A stretch of 64,000 bases of DNA from Paracidovorax avenae (GTDB taxonomy: Bacteria; Pseudomonadota; Gammaproteobacteria; Burkholderiales; Burkholderiaceae_C). The notes under the pieces are model-generated. The model saw only the letters and a program-made list of their open reading frames with translations. It was not told where the DNA came from and searched no databases. Shown here piece after piece: positions 37,005 through 46,648 of this stretch. The translations under genes were made by a program, and so were the position numbers. How positions within the stretch are numbered: the stretch's first letter is position 1; each line of letters starts with the position of its first letter. The DNA lies in NCBI RefSeq assembly GCF_040892545.1, contig NZ_CP156079.1, positions 4,065,501-4,129,500 of the forward strand, in the 5' to 3' direction.

Positions 37005-37092
37005 GGAGACTTGGGTGAGCGGTTTAAACCAGCAGTCTTGAAAACTGCCGACGGGCAACCGTCCGTGAGTTCGAATCTCACAGTCTCCGCCA
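37005..37092 (+). tRNA. tRNA-Ser (anticodon UGA)
   Basis: 88 bases with encoded CCA. Acceptor stem GGAGACT pairs with AGTCTCC; the anticodon stem-loop GCAGT-CTTGAAA-ACTGC gives anticodon TGA. A long variable arm, as in all class II tRNA-Ser, precedes the T arm GTGAG-TTCGAATC-TCAC. It reads UCA codons. The AT-rich patch lies on its 5' side, not the 3' side normally used by integrases. Confidence 0.95.
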
Positions 37093-37142
37093 GTTCAGCC
37101 CCCCAGCGGGTGCCGCAACGGTTGTGCTGCTGCGGCGGAAGC

Positions 37143-37165
37143 AAAAAATTTCCACAACAGTGGAA
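37143..37165 (-). terminator. intrinsic terminator after the SnoaL-like gene
   Basis: Read on the minus strand, TTCCAC-TGTT-GTGGAA is followed directly by ATTTTTTGC, a hairpin plus T run. It lies 38 bases after the stop of the SnoaL-like gene. Confidence 0.65.
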
Positions 37166-37202
37166 GCATGGGCGCCGCACGCGGCAGCCCCTCTCCTCCA
37201 GC

Positions 37203-37592
37203 TCATGCAAGCTGCGCTTCAATCGCCAACTTGTCGATGACAGACCAGACCCGGGCGATCTTGCCGTCGCGAAGTTCGTAGAACACGTTCTCCGAAAACG
37301 CGACCCTCCTGCCGTTCACGGGCAGGCCCAGGAACGCGCCTCGCGGCGAGCAGTTGAACCCCAGCCGGCTCCCCACGCAGTCCGCATCGGCGACCAGCAA
37401 CTCCACTGCGTAGCGAAGGTCCGGAATCGTGGCGAAGTCGTTTTCCAGCATCGCCCGATAGCCCGACAGGCCGAGCGGGCGGTCGTTGTGGTGCACGTCG
37501 GCGTGAACGAAGTCGCCCAGCCGGGACCAGTCCTGCGCGTTGAGGCAGGCGATGTATGCGAGGTAGAAGTCTTTGATGCTGGTCGCCTGCAA
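37203..37592 (-). CDS. SnoaL-like/ester cyclase family protein
   Basis: 129 residues, a single cone-shaped alpha/beta domain: FYLAYIACLNAQDWSRLGDF, VHHNDRPLGLSGYRAML and FYELRDGKIARVWSVIDK are typical of the SnoaL/NTF2-like superfamily. Members include polyketide cyclases and ketosteroid isomerase relatives; most stand-alone bacterial ones have no known substrate. It is followed by a terminator. Confidence 0.75.
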   Translation of the reverse strand: MQATSIKDFYLAYIACLNAQDWSRLGDFVHADVHHNDRPLGLSGYRAMLENDFATIPDLRYAVELLVADADCVGSRLGFNCSPRGAFLGLPVNGRRVAFSENVFYELRDGKIARVWSVIDKLAIEAQLA

Positions 37593-37695
37593 TTGCGTTC
37601 TCCACAGCGTTCCCGTTCATCCCACCGATCCATCTTCGCACCGGATCGCATGGCGTTCCGACCGGCTCAAGTCAAGATGAGTCGGGCAAACGCCT

Positions 37696-39363
37696 CTACA
37701 TCCTCAACTCTGCCAGCAAATCGCTGGTCGTCGCCGCCTCCAGCAGTGCGCGCGTGTAGGGCTGCTGCGGCCGGTCGAAGATGTCGGCCACGCTGCCTTC
37801 TTCGATGATGCGGCCGTTCGCCATCACGACGATGCGGTCGGCGATCTCGGACACCACGGCCAGGTTGTGCGAGATGAACAGGCAGCCGAAGCCGCGCTCG
37901 GCCTGCAGGCGCCTGAAAAGCTCCAGCACCTGCTTCTGGATGGTCATGTCCAGGGCCGACACAGGCTCGTCGGCCACCACGAAGGAGGGCTTGCGCACCA
38001 GGGCGCGCGCGATCGCCACGCGCTGGCGCTGGCCGCCCGAGAGCGCATGCGGAAAGCGCTCGCCAAAACCCGCCAGGCCCACCTCGGCCAGCATGGCGTC
38101 CACGGTGGCCTGCAGCGCGTCGCGCGTGAGCGGCGGGCCGTGGCGCAGCGGCTCGGCCACGATGTCGCGCACGCGCTGCCGTGGATCCAGCGAAGAATAC
38201 GGGTCCTGGAACACCAGCTGGCAGGCCAGGCGGAATTCGCGCCGGCCCGCGGCAGGGGCCCCGCCCGGCGGCGTGCCACGAAAGTACACTTCGCCGCCCG
38301 CGATGGGCAGCAGGCCGATCATCGCGCGGCCCAGCGTGGTCTTGCCCGAGCCCGATCCGCCCACCACCGCCACCACCTCGCCCGGCTGGATGGCCAGCGA
38401 CACCCCGCGCACCGCCAGCTGGGGCACGGACTTGGACAGCCAGCCCTGGCGAGTGCCCGGAAAGCTCACCTGCACATCCTTCGCCTCGATCAGCGGCGCC
38501 TGCGCCGGCCGTGCAGGGCGCGGGGCGCTGCGCCGGGGCAAGGCATCGATCAGGCTCTTCGTGTAGGCCTGGCGCGGTGCAGTGAGCACGCTGCGCACGG
38601 GGCCGGCCTCGACAAGGCGGCCCTTTTCCAGCACCACCACGGACTGCGCATAGCGGGCCACCAGCCCCAGGTCGTGCGTGATGAGCAACACGGCCGTGCC
38701 CTCCGTGCGCGTGAGTTCGGCCATGATCTCCATGACCTCGCGCTGGCTCAGCGAATCGAGCGCCGTGGTGGGCTCGTCGGCGATCAGCAGGCGCGGCTTG
38801 AGCAGCATGACCGAGGCCAGCATGATGCGCTGGCGCATGCCACCCGAGAATTGGTGCGGGTACGAGGCCAGGCAGCGCTCGGGATCGGCGATCTGCACGC
38901 GGCGCAGCATGGCGATGGCGCGCTCGCGTGCCTGGGCCGTGGTCACCTTCTCGTGCAGGCGCAGGCCCTCGAACAACTGCTCGGCAATGGTCATGGCCGG
39001 GTTGAGCGATACCATGGGCTCCTGGAACACCATGCCGACATCGCAGCCGCGCAGCGCACGCAGCGACCGGGCCGGCAGCGTGCCCACGTCGCGGCCCTGC
39101 AGCAGCACGCGGCCGCCGCTCTGGCGCACCTGGGGCGGCAGCAGGCCGAGCACGGCACGCCCCGCCATGGTCTTGCCGCTGCCCGATTCGCCCACCAGGG
39201 CCACCACGCCGCCGGCAGGCACATCGAAGGAGACGGCATCGAGCAGCGGGCGCTCCAGCGGGCCGTGCACGGTGAGTTCGCGCACGGACAGCAGCGGCGG
39301 CGGGTTCTTCTCGGTCGTCGTCATGTCGTTTCTTTCCGCCACGGTAGGAATGGACGGGCGCAT
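37696..39363 (-). CDS. dipeptide/oligopeptide ABC transporter, fused ATPase (two nucleotide-binding domains)
   Basis: 555 residues from the ATG at 39363, which shares a base with the permease stop (TGATG); an alternative ATG lies at 39324. Two complete ABC domains: Walker A GESGSGKT and GGSGSGKT, signatures FSGGMRQR and LSGGQRQR, Walker B LLIADEPTTALD and FVVADEPVSALD. Together they replace separate DppD and DppF. Last gene of a binding protein-permease-permease-ATPase operon. Confidence 0.92.
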   Translation of the reverse strand: MRPSIPTVAERNDMTTTEKNPPPLLSVRELTVHGPLERPLLDAVSFDVPAGGVVALVGESGSGKTMAGRAVLGLLPPQVRQSGGRVLLQGRDVGTLPARSLRALRGCDVGMVFQEPMVSLNPAMTIAEQLFEGLRLHEKVTTAQARERAIAMLRRVQIADPERCLASYPHQFSGGMRQRIMLASVMLLKPRLLIADEPTTALDSLSQREVMEIMAELTRTEGTAVLLITHDLGLVARYAQSVVVLEKGRLVEAGPVRSVLTAPRQAYTKSLIDALPRRSAPRPARPAQAPLIEAKDVQVSFPGTRQGWLSKSVPQLAVRGVSLAIQPGEVVAVVGGSGSGKTTLGRAMIGLLPIAGGEVYFRGTPPGGAPAAGRREFRLACQLVFQDPYSSLDPRQRVRDIVAEPLRHGPPLTRDALQATVDAMLAEVGLAGFGERFPHALSGGQRQRVAIARALVRKPSFVVADEPVSALDMTIQKQVLELFRRLQAERGFGCLFISHNLAVVSEIADRIVVMANGRIIEEGSVADIFDRPQQPYTRALLEAATTSDLLAELRM

Positions 39364-40196
39364 CAGTGGTGCTCCATGCGCGGGTCGAGCCAGTCGCGCA
39401 GCGCATCGCCCAGCAGGTTCACGCCGAGCAGGGTGATGGCGATGCAGGCACCGGGCGCAATGCCCAGCCAGGCGGCGGTCTCGATGTAGGGCCGGCCCGA
39501 GGCCAGCATGTTGCCCCAGGTGGGCGCTGGCGGCGGAACGCCCAGGCCCAGGAAGCTGAGCGCGCTCTCGGCCAGGATGACCCAGCCGAACATCGACGTG
39601 GCGAGCACCACCAGGGGCGCCACGCAGTTGGGCAGAATGTGCGCGAACACCGTGCGCAGGCCCGAGTTGCCGATCACCTCCGAGGCCTCGATGTACTCCT
39701 TCTCGCGCAGCGAGAGTACCGAGCCGCGCACCACGCGCACCGCCGTGGGCGCATAGGCCAGGCCCAGCGCGACGATGATGCCCCACTGGTTGGCGCCCAC
39801 GATGACCATCACCCCCAAGGCCAGCAAAATGCCGGGAAAGGCCAGCAGGGCATCGTTGAAGACCATCAGCACCCGGTCGAGCCAGCCGCGGAAGTAGCCG
39901 GCCACCAGGCCGATCACCACGCCCAGCACCAGGGCCAGGGCCACCGTGAGCGCGGCCACCACCAGGCTGGTGCCCGCTCCGGCCATCAGGCGCGAAAGGA
40001 TGTCGCGGCCGAACTCGTCGGTGCCCAGCAGGTAGGCGCCCGAGGGTGGCTGCAGACGCTGGCGCAAGGCCACCCGCATGGGGTTGTAGGGCGTCCAGAC
40101 GATGGACAGCAGCGCCATGGCACCGACCAGGCCGACCAGCAGGCCGCCGGCCAGGGCATTGGCGCGCAGGCGTTTCATCAAGCGCTGGATCATCAT
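39363..40196 (-). CDS. peptide ABC transporter permease (DppC-like)
   Basis: 277 residues. N-terminal OppC leader, then five to six helices, GTDEFGRDILSRLMAGAGTSL near residue 60 and the EAA loop EASEVIGNSGLRTVFAHILPN. The start overlaps the previous stop (ATGA). Pairs with the DppB-like permease for solute passage. Confidence 0.92.
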   Translation of the reverse strand: MMIQRLMKRLRANALAGGLLVGLVGAMALLSIVWTPYNPMRVALRQRLQPPSGAYLLGTDEFGRDILSRLMAGAGTSLVVAALTVALALVLGVVIGLVAGYFRGWLDRVLMVFNDALLAFPGILLALGVMVIVGANQWGIIVALGLAYAPTAVRVVRGSVLSLREKEYIEASEVIGNSGLRTVFAHILPNCVAPLVVLATSMFGWVILAESALSFLGLGVPPPAPTWGNMLASGRPYIETAAWLGIAPGACIAITLLGVNLLGDALRDWLDPRMEHH

Positions 40197-41161
40197 GATG
40201 CGGACACCCGGGGATCGAACAAGGGGTAGCACAGGTCCACCACGAGGTTGACCAGCACGTAGATGGCGGCCATGAACAGCAGGCAGCCCTGCACGACGGG
40301 GTAGTCGCGCGCGAAGATCGCATCCACCAGCAGGCGGCCCAGGCCGGGCAGCGTGAACACCGTCTCCAGCACGGCGATGCCGCCCAGCAGGTTGCCCAGC
40401 ACCAGGCCGATCATGGTCCAGGTGGGAGCGAAGGCGTTGGGCAGCACATGGCGCAGCAGCACGCGGCGCTCGGCCAGGCCCTTGGCACGCGCATGCGTCA
40501 CGTACTCCAGGCGCAGCACCTCCACGGCGCTGGCGCGCGCCATGCGGGTGAGGATGCCCAGCTCGATCAGCGCCAGCGTGATGGTCGGCAGGATGAGGAA
40601 GCTGAGCGCCGAGCGCCAGTCCTCGCTGAAGGGCACGTAGCCCACCACCGGCACCAGCCCGAGCTTGAGCCCGACGAAGAGCAGCAGCAGCAATCCCAGC
40701 CAGAAGCTCGGCATGGACAGGAAGAAGGTGGCGGCGGCCACCACCATGGTGTCGAGCACGCTGTTCTGCTTCCACGCGGCCAGCAGGCCCGCGGGCACGG
40801 CCAGCAGCGCGGCCAGGGCCACGGCCACGAGCACGATGGCAGCGCTCACCTGGAAGCGCTCGAGCAGCAGCGGCAGCACGGCCTCCCCGCTGGTGATGGA
40901 ATGGCCCAGGTCGCCCTGCAGCACCCGGCCGAGCCAGAGCGTGAACTGCACGGGGATGGGCCGGTCGAGACCGAACTGCGCATGCAGGTCGGCCAGTTGC
41001 CCGGGCGTGGCGCTGTCCCCCAGGATGAGCAGCGCCGGATCGCCCGGCACCAGGCGCATGAGCACGAAGACCATCAGGCTCACGAGGAACAGGGTGGGCA
41101 GCGTCCACAGCAGGCGCCGGCCCAGATAGGCAGGAAAGGAAGAACCCATGGCGGTCGTCAT
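40193..41161 (-). CDS. peptide ABC transporter permease (DppB-like)
   Basis: 322 residues. Typical DppB/OppB: RRLLWTLPTLFLVSLMVFVL at the N-terminus, RLVPGDPA, and the EAA loop THARAKGLAERRVLLRHVLPN. Overlaps the DppC-like gene by four bases and begins 30 bases after the binding-protein gene. Confidence 0.92.
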   Translation of the reverse strand: MTTAMGSSFPAYLGRRLLWTLPTLFLVSLMVFVLMRLVPGDPALLILGDSATPGQLADLHAQFGLDRPIPVQFTLWLGRVLQGDLGHSITSGEAVLPLLLERFQVSAAIVLVAVALAALLAVPAGLLAAWKQNSVLDTMVVAAATFFLSMPSFWLGLLLLLFVGLKLGLVPVVGYVPFSEDWRSALSFLILPTITLALIELGILTRMARASAVEVLRLEYVTHARAKGLAERRVLLRHVLPNAFAPTWTMIGLVLGNLLGGIAVLETVFTLPGLGRLLVDAIFARDYPVVQGCLLFMAAIYVLVNLVVDLCYPLFDPRVSAS

Positions 41162-41191
41162 TGGATCGTCGGTTCAGCTACGCCATGCCCG

Positions 41192-42763
41192 TCACGGCGC
41201 ACGCAGCGACACACCCCATGCACGCGGCGTGCCCAGTGCCCAGCCCTTGTAGCCCTTGGCATACGAACGGGCAGCGCTGGTGTTCACGGCCGAATACATG
41301 AAGACCGCGGGCACGTCTTCGCGCATGCGGGCTTCGAGCTTGTCGAACAGCGCCTGGCGCTGGGCCGTGTCGGTGATTTCCATGCTCCTGGCGATCAGTT
41401 CATAGGCCTGCGGGTCGTCCCACACCTTGCGCGGCTGCCTGTCCTTGGGGCCCGTGACCATCTCGTACGACAGGGCGGGGTCCATCCGTGCCGAGAAGGT
41501 GAACGCCATGGCCTGGTAGTTGCCCTTGTTGTAGCGATCCAGCAGCGTGGCCCAGTCGAGCACCTCGACCTCGGCCTTGATGCCGGCTTCCTGCACCATG
41601 GCCTGGGTCAGCACGGCGATGTTGAAGACGCTGTTGTAGCGCTTGGTGGCCAGGATCTTGATGGTTTCACCCTTGTAGCCGGCCTCGGCCAGCAGCTTCC
41701 TGGACTGCGCCAGGTTGCGCGCGGGCACCGCGGCCTGCGGCTGCTTGTAGAAGGCACTGGGCGTGGGCACGATCGAACGACTCGGTGGCGCATTGCCCGA
41801 GGTGACGGTGGCCACCAGCTCGGGCATGTCCAGCGCCAGCGCAATGGCGCGGCGGATGCGCGCGTCCTTGAGCAGCGGGTCGCGCGTCTGGAACAGCAGG
41901 CCCTGCACGTTCATGGAAGCCTGGGTTTCCATGAGGATGTCCTTGCGGCCCTTGTACTCAGCCATGTCCTCGTCGTTGATGTCGTAGTTCAGGTCGATGC
42001 CGCCCGAGAACAGCGCGGCCTTGGCCGCCGAGGCATCGGGGATGACGATGAAGCGCACCTTGGGCGTCTCGGCGATCCTGGCGCCGGTGTTGCCGTCGCG
42101 CGGGCCGGGCAGCGCGGCGTAGGCGTCGTTGCGCAAGAGCTCGATGTACTGGCCGCGCTTCCACTCGCCCAGCTTGTAGGGACCGGTGGCCACGGGCTCG
42201 CGCCACTTGCCATCGGCGTCGAGCGAACTGCGGTGGTAGATGCCGGTGCCACCGCAGTCCACGCGCGCCAGCGTGACCAGGAACAGGGCCGAGGGCTTGT
42301 CCAGCGTATAGACCACGGTGGCCGCGTCGGGCGCCTCCACCTTGACCACCTTGGCCAGGCCGCGCCCGTCGAACTCGGCCAGGCAGCGCCAGTTGTTGGC
42401 CGGTGCCATGTAGCGGTTCCAGGCGAAGAGGACGTCGTCGGCCGTCAGCGGCGCGCCGTTGTGGAACTTGACGCCCTGGCGCAGCTTGAAGGTGTAGGTC
42501 TTGCCGTCGGCCGAGGTGCTGACCGACTGGGCCAGCAGCGGCGCCACGGAGGCATCCTCGCGGTAGGCCACCAGGCCTTCGACCACGTGCATCATCACCG
42601 CGTCGGTATTGTTGTCGCGGTTGATGCCGGGATCGGTGGAGCGGATGTCGGCATTCAGGCGGATGCGCAGCGTATCGGGCTGCGGCTGGGCCTGGGCGAC
42701 GGAGCACAGGCCGGCCAGCAAGGCCAGCCCGCTGGACAGCCAGCGCGAGGGGGCGACAGTCAT
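41192..42763 (-). CDS. peptide/solute-binding protein of ABC transporter (SBP family 5)
   Basis: 523 residues from the ATG at 42763. Signal peptide ending near SVAQAQ. Family 5 landmarks: LRIRLNADIRSTDPGINRDN, YTFKLRQGVKFHNGAPLTAD, and the late YNKGNYQAMAFTF. It captures a peptide-like or amide solute in the periplasm for the adjacent permeases. The neighbouring C45 hydrolase and aminotransferase suggest an N-acylated or beta/omega-amino acid peptide as ligand (inference). Confidence 0.9.
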   Translation of the reverse strand: MTVAPSRWLSSGLALLAGLCSVAQAQPQPDTLRIRLNADIRSTDPGINRDNNTDAVMMHVVEGLVAYREDASVAPLLAQSVSTSADGKTYTFKLRQGVKFHNGAPLTADDVLFAWNRYMAPANNWRCLAEFDGRGLAKVVKVEAPDAATVVYTLDKPSALFLVTLARVDCGGTGIYHRSSLDADGKWREPVATGPYKLGEWKRGQYIELLRNDAYAALPGPRDGNTGARIAETPKVRFIVIPDASAAKAALFSGGIDLNYDINDEDMAEYKGRKDILMETQASMNVQGLLFQTRDPLLKDARIRRAIALALDMPELVATVTSGNAPPSRSIVPTPSAFYKQPQAAVPARNLAQSRKLLAEAGYKGETIKILATKRYNSVFNIAVLTQAMVQEAGIKAEVEVLDWATLLDRYNKGNYQAMAFTFSARMDPALSYEMVTGPKDRQPRKVWDDPQAYELIARSMEITDTAQRQALFDKLEARMREDVPAVFMYSAVNTSAARSYAKGYKGWALGTPRAWGVSLRAP

Positions 42764-42806
42764 CTCGGGGTCCTTTCTTCGTGGGGCAGGCAGGTACGGG
42801 GTAGCG

Positions 42807-43967
42807 TCAGGCCGGCGCCAGCTCACGCTCCAGGTCCAGGCTGTAGGCCTGGAAGCTGCGGCTGAGCGCGGGCAGCATGGCCACTTCCATCTCGCCCAGG
42901 GCGGGCTCCATCACCACCATGGCCACGGTGGCCGACAGGTTGCTGCTGCTGTTGGGGCGCGGCGGGCGGCACACCGACCAGGGCGACTGGAAGTCGTCGA
43001 ACAGCGCGGCCTTGATGTGCTCGCACGTCAGCGCGCCGATGTGCGGCTCCACCAGCGCGCGCACGCGCAGGTCGCGGTACAGCGAGTCGGGGGTGTTCAC
43101 GACGCCCATGTCCCGGACCTTGCCCAGCGCGACAGGGCTCTGGAAGTGGTTGGCATGCACGATGACGCCACGCTCGGGGTGGATTTGGAAGGTCTCGTCG
43201 GGCGCGCACTCGAAGTCGATGGCAACGCCGGTCGCGTGCGAGACCATCACGTTGTTGGAGGCCGACTTGGGTGTGCAGTAGACGATGCGCATGGCCAGGG
43301 CCAGTTGCACCTGCTCCAGGGCCTTGCGGCGAAGCAACGCGAGGGGGACGCCGAGCTGGCGGTAGTCACGGTCGGACTCCAGGTAGTTGGCGGTGATGGA
43401 AATGCCCGCAGCATTCATGCCCGAACGGGCCAGGCCACCGGCCTCGGTGAAGGTCAGGATGTCGGGGCCGTCCTCGCGCAGCACGCGCAGCACGATGGCC
43501 GTTTCGGCGCACTCGGCCTTCCAGTCCCAGTTCTGGGCATGGATCACGCGTCCCGAGGCGGTTGCCCCGGGCATGGCGACCACGCCGGTGCAGCCATCGG
43601 GATCGATCTGCGCGGGCTGGCCCTTGCGGCGGCGGTCGGCGAGCTTCAGGATCTCGGTACGGGCATTGAGCATCACCACGGCTTCATACGAGACCCCGGC
43701 GCCTTCGGCGATGCCACGCATCTCATCGAGGTAGGCCGCCTCGAAGGCCTCGATGGTGGGCTCGAAGGTCTTTACCAGCGTGCCGATCTCGGGCCAGCCG
43801 AGTTTGCTGGCTTCGAGCTGGGAGGAGTAATGTGCGATGCCCCGCAGGATGCGGGCCTTGGCCTGTTCGCCATACTGGCGGCCCCGCTCGCGCGGTGCGC
43901 CGCTGATCTCGATCAGGGGGCAGAAGGGAATGGGCTGGTCGGTGCCCCAGGGGAAGGTCTGGTCCAT
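42807..43967 (-). CDS. C45 family acyltransferase/peptidase (AAT-like)
   Basis: 386 residues. The nucleophile Cys lies in PDGCTGVV (about residue 125), the self-cleavage Gly-Cys bond of the Ntn-type acyl-CoA:6-aminopenicillanate acyltransferase family. Further landmarks are HAQNWDW, ARSGMNAAGISITANYL and VHANHF. Such enzymes cleave or transfer acyl groups at amide bonds. It is co-directional with the peptide ABC operon, 43 bases upstream of the binding protein, and divergent from a GntR regulator, so it probably hydrolyses the imported amide. Confidence 0.85.
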   Translation of the reverse strand: MDQTFPWGTDQPIPFCPLIEISGAPRERGRQYGEQAKARILRGIAHYSSQLEASKLGWPEIGTLVKTFEPTIEAFEAAYLDEMRGIAEGAGVSYEAVVMLNARTEILKLADRRRKGQPAQIDPDGCTGVVAMPGATASGRVIHAQNWDWKAECAETAIVLRVLREDGPDILTFTEAGGLARSGMNAAGISITANYLESDRDYRQLGVPLALLRRKALEQVQLALAMRIVYCTPKSASNNVMVSHATGVAIDFECAPDETFQIHPERGVIVHANHFQSPVALGKVRDMGVVNTPDSLYRDLRVRALVEPHIGALTCEHIKAALFDDFQSPWSVCRPPRPNSSSNLSATVAMVVMEPALGEMEVAMLPALSRSFQAYSLDLERELAPA

Positions 43968-44013
43968 GGCGGTGAGTGGAGTGAGCGATCGGGCGATCGA
44001 TGAGCAAATTGTA

Positions 44014-44033
44014 TTTTGTAGAATAAAAAACAT
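44014..44033. promoter_or_regulatory. candidate GntR site, C45 gene side
   Basis: The sequence TTTTGT...AAAAAACAT lies between the divergent C45 hydrolase and GntR genes. The same ends occur in the aminotransferase promoter near 44966-44985. Confidence 0.35.
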
Positions 44034-44048
44034 CAATATTTTCCAACC

Positions 44049-44924
44049 ATGGTTTCTACCCCCCTGCATCTCGAGCTGGCAGACCGCATCAGCCGCCTCA
44101 TCCACGAGGACGGCCTGACGGTGGGCGCGCGGCTCAATGAGAACCAGCTCGCCGAGCGCCTGGGCGTCTCGCGCACTCCCGTGCGCGCCGCGCTCGACCA
44201 CCTGGCGCAACAGGGCTTCACCGAGCGCAAGCCGCACCGCGGCGTGGAGCTGCTGCGCGTGCCGCCCCTGCCCTCGGCCGCACGCGAGCCGGCCGAAGAC
44301 AGCGACCAGTTGCTGCGCCGCATCGCCTTCGACCGCCAGCGCGGCAACCTGGGCGAGTACGTGTCGGAAAAGGAACTGATGGAGGCCTACGGCCTGGCCC
44401 GCCCCGCCATCCGCAACGCACTGGAACGCCTGGCCGACCTGGGCGCCATCGAGCCCAAGCTGGGCTACGGCTGGCGCTTCTCCACCGGGGCCTGGGACGC
44501 CAGCGTGCGCCATGAAAGCTACCGCTACCGCATGGTGATCGAGCCCGCGGCCATCCGGGAGCCCGGCTTTGCGCTGCCGCAGGCCTGGGCGGAGGACATG
44601 CGCCACCAGCACGAGGAGTTCCTGCGCCATCTGACGGAGGACTCGTCGAGCATCGCCTTCTTCGAGATGAATGCGGCCTTCCACGAAGGGGTTGCCGCCG
44701 CTTCGGGCAACCGCTTCTTCCACATGGACATCCAGCGCCAGAACCGGCTGCGCCGCCTGTCCAACTACGACTGGAAGTACGGCCGCGAGCGCATGGAGGT
44801 GAACTGCCGGGAGCACCTGGAGATGCTGGACCGCATGCAGGCCGGCGACCAGGAACTGGCTGCCTTGCTGATGCTGCGCCACCTCGACGTGGCCAGCCGC
44901 CTGAGGCCACCGGCAAAGACCTGA
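44049..44924 (+). CDS. GntR family regulator with two winged-helix domains
   Basis: 291 residues. First wHTH ~8-68 (LTVGARLNENQLAERLGVSR then TPVRAALDHLAQQGF). Second wHTH-like segment ~88-148 (LGEYVSEKELMEAYGLARPA then IRNALERLADLGAI). A FCD-type effector domain follows (YRYRMVIEPAAIRE, FFEMNAAFHEGVAAASGNRF). It sits between the C45/ABC operon and the aminotransferase gene, and probably controls both. Two DNA-binding domains in one GntR chain are uncommon. Confidence 0.85.
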   Translation: MVSTPLHLELADRISRLIHEDGLTVGARLNENQLAERLGVSRTPVRAALDHLAQQGFTERKPHRGVELLRVPPLPSAAREPAEDSDQLLRRIAFDRQRGNLGEYVSEKELMEAYGLARPAIRNALERLADLGAIEPKLGYGWRFSTGAWDASVRHESYRYRMVIEPAAIREPGFALPQAWAEDMRHQHEEFLRHLTEDSSSIAFFEMNAAFHEGVAAASGNRFFHMDIQRQNRLRRLSNYDWKYGRERMEVNCREHLEMLDRMQAGDQELAALLMLRHLDVASRLRPPAKT

Positions 44925-44964
44925 GGGCGGGAACCCCCATGTCGTGTGCCGCGTTGTGAATTGA

Positions 44965-44982
44965 TTTTTGTTTTAACAAAAA
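44965..44982. promoter_or_regulatory. candidate GntR operator before the aminotransferase
   Basis: TTTTTGTT-tt-AACAAAAA, a perfect inverted repeat with 8-base arms 40-57 bases upstream of the ATG. It shares the TTTTGT and AAAAAACAT ends with the site in the C45 promoter. Confidence 0.45.
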
Positions 44983-45021
44983 ACATAATAACGGGGATCG
45001 CAACTTTTACCGGAAGCCCCC

Positions 45022-46347
<1,326 letters not shown>

Positions 46348-46648
46348 GCACCATGCAGGTACATGGCACGACATGCCGCAGACATCGCGCAGAAAGTGTC
46401 AGCGACTGTAGGCAGTCACGGACTTGCAAAGTCGTGCGCGTTGGGTCTTCAGGCCTTCGGCAGGACGCGCGATGAATCCGCCGGGCTACAGCGTGAAACA
46501 AAAACCATGCTCTGGTGGGGTGAGTGCCGCTCGGCCCTGGTGCAAATAATTTTCTTTTGTACCCAGCGTGCGGTCCGATGCGTTGCAACGAACGATGCAA
46601 CAGGACGGATTGCCGCCGCCCCCTTCACTCAGCTACCCAAGGATTTCC
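46348..46648. other. gene-free region with two small hairpins
   Basis: No coding region supported. Two hairpins lie 3 bases apart: GACTG-TAGG-CAGTC (46404-46417) and GACTT-GCA-AAGTC (46421-46433), both without a T run. An AT-rich stretch at 46546-46560 could hold the promoter of the following lipoprotein gene. Confidence 0.4.

Noticed and set aside
37005..37092. tRNA-Ser as attachment site of an island
   Set aside because: The AT-rich patch is on the 5' side, no integrase gene and no repeat of the tRNA 3' end were found.
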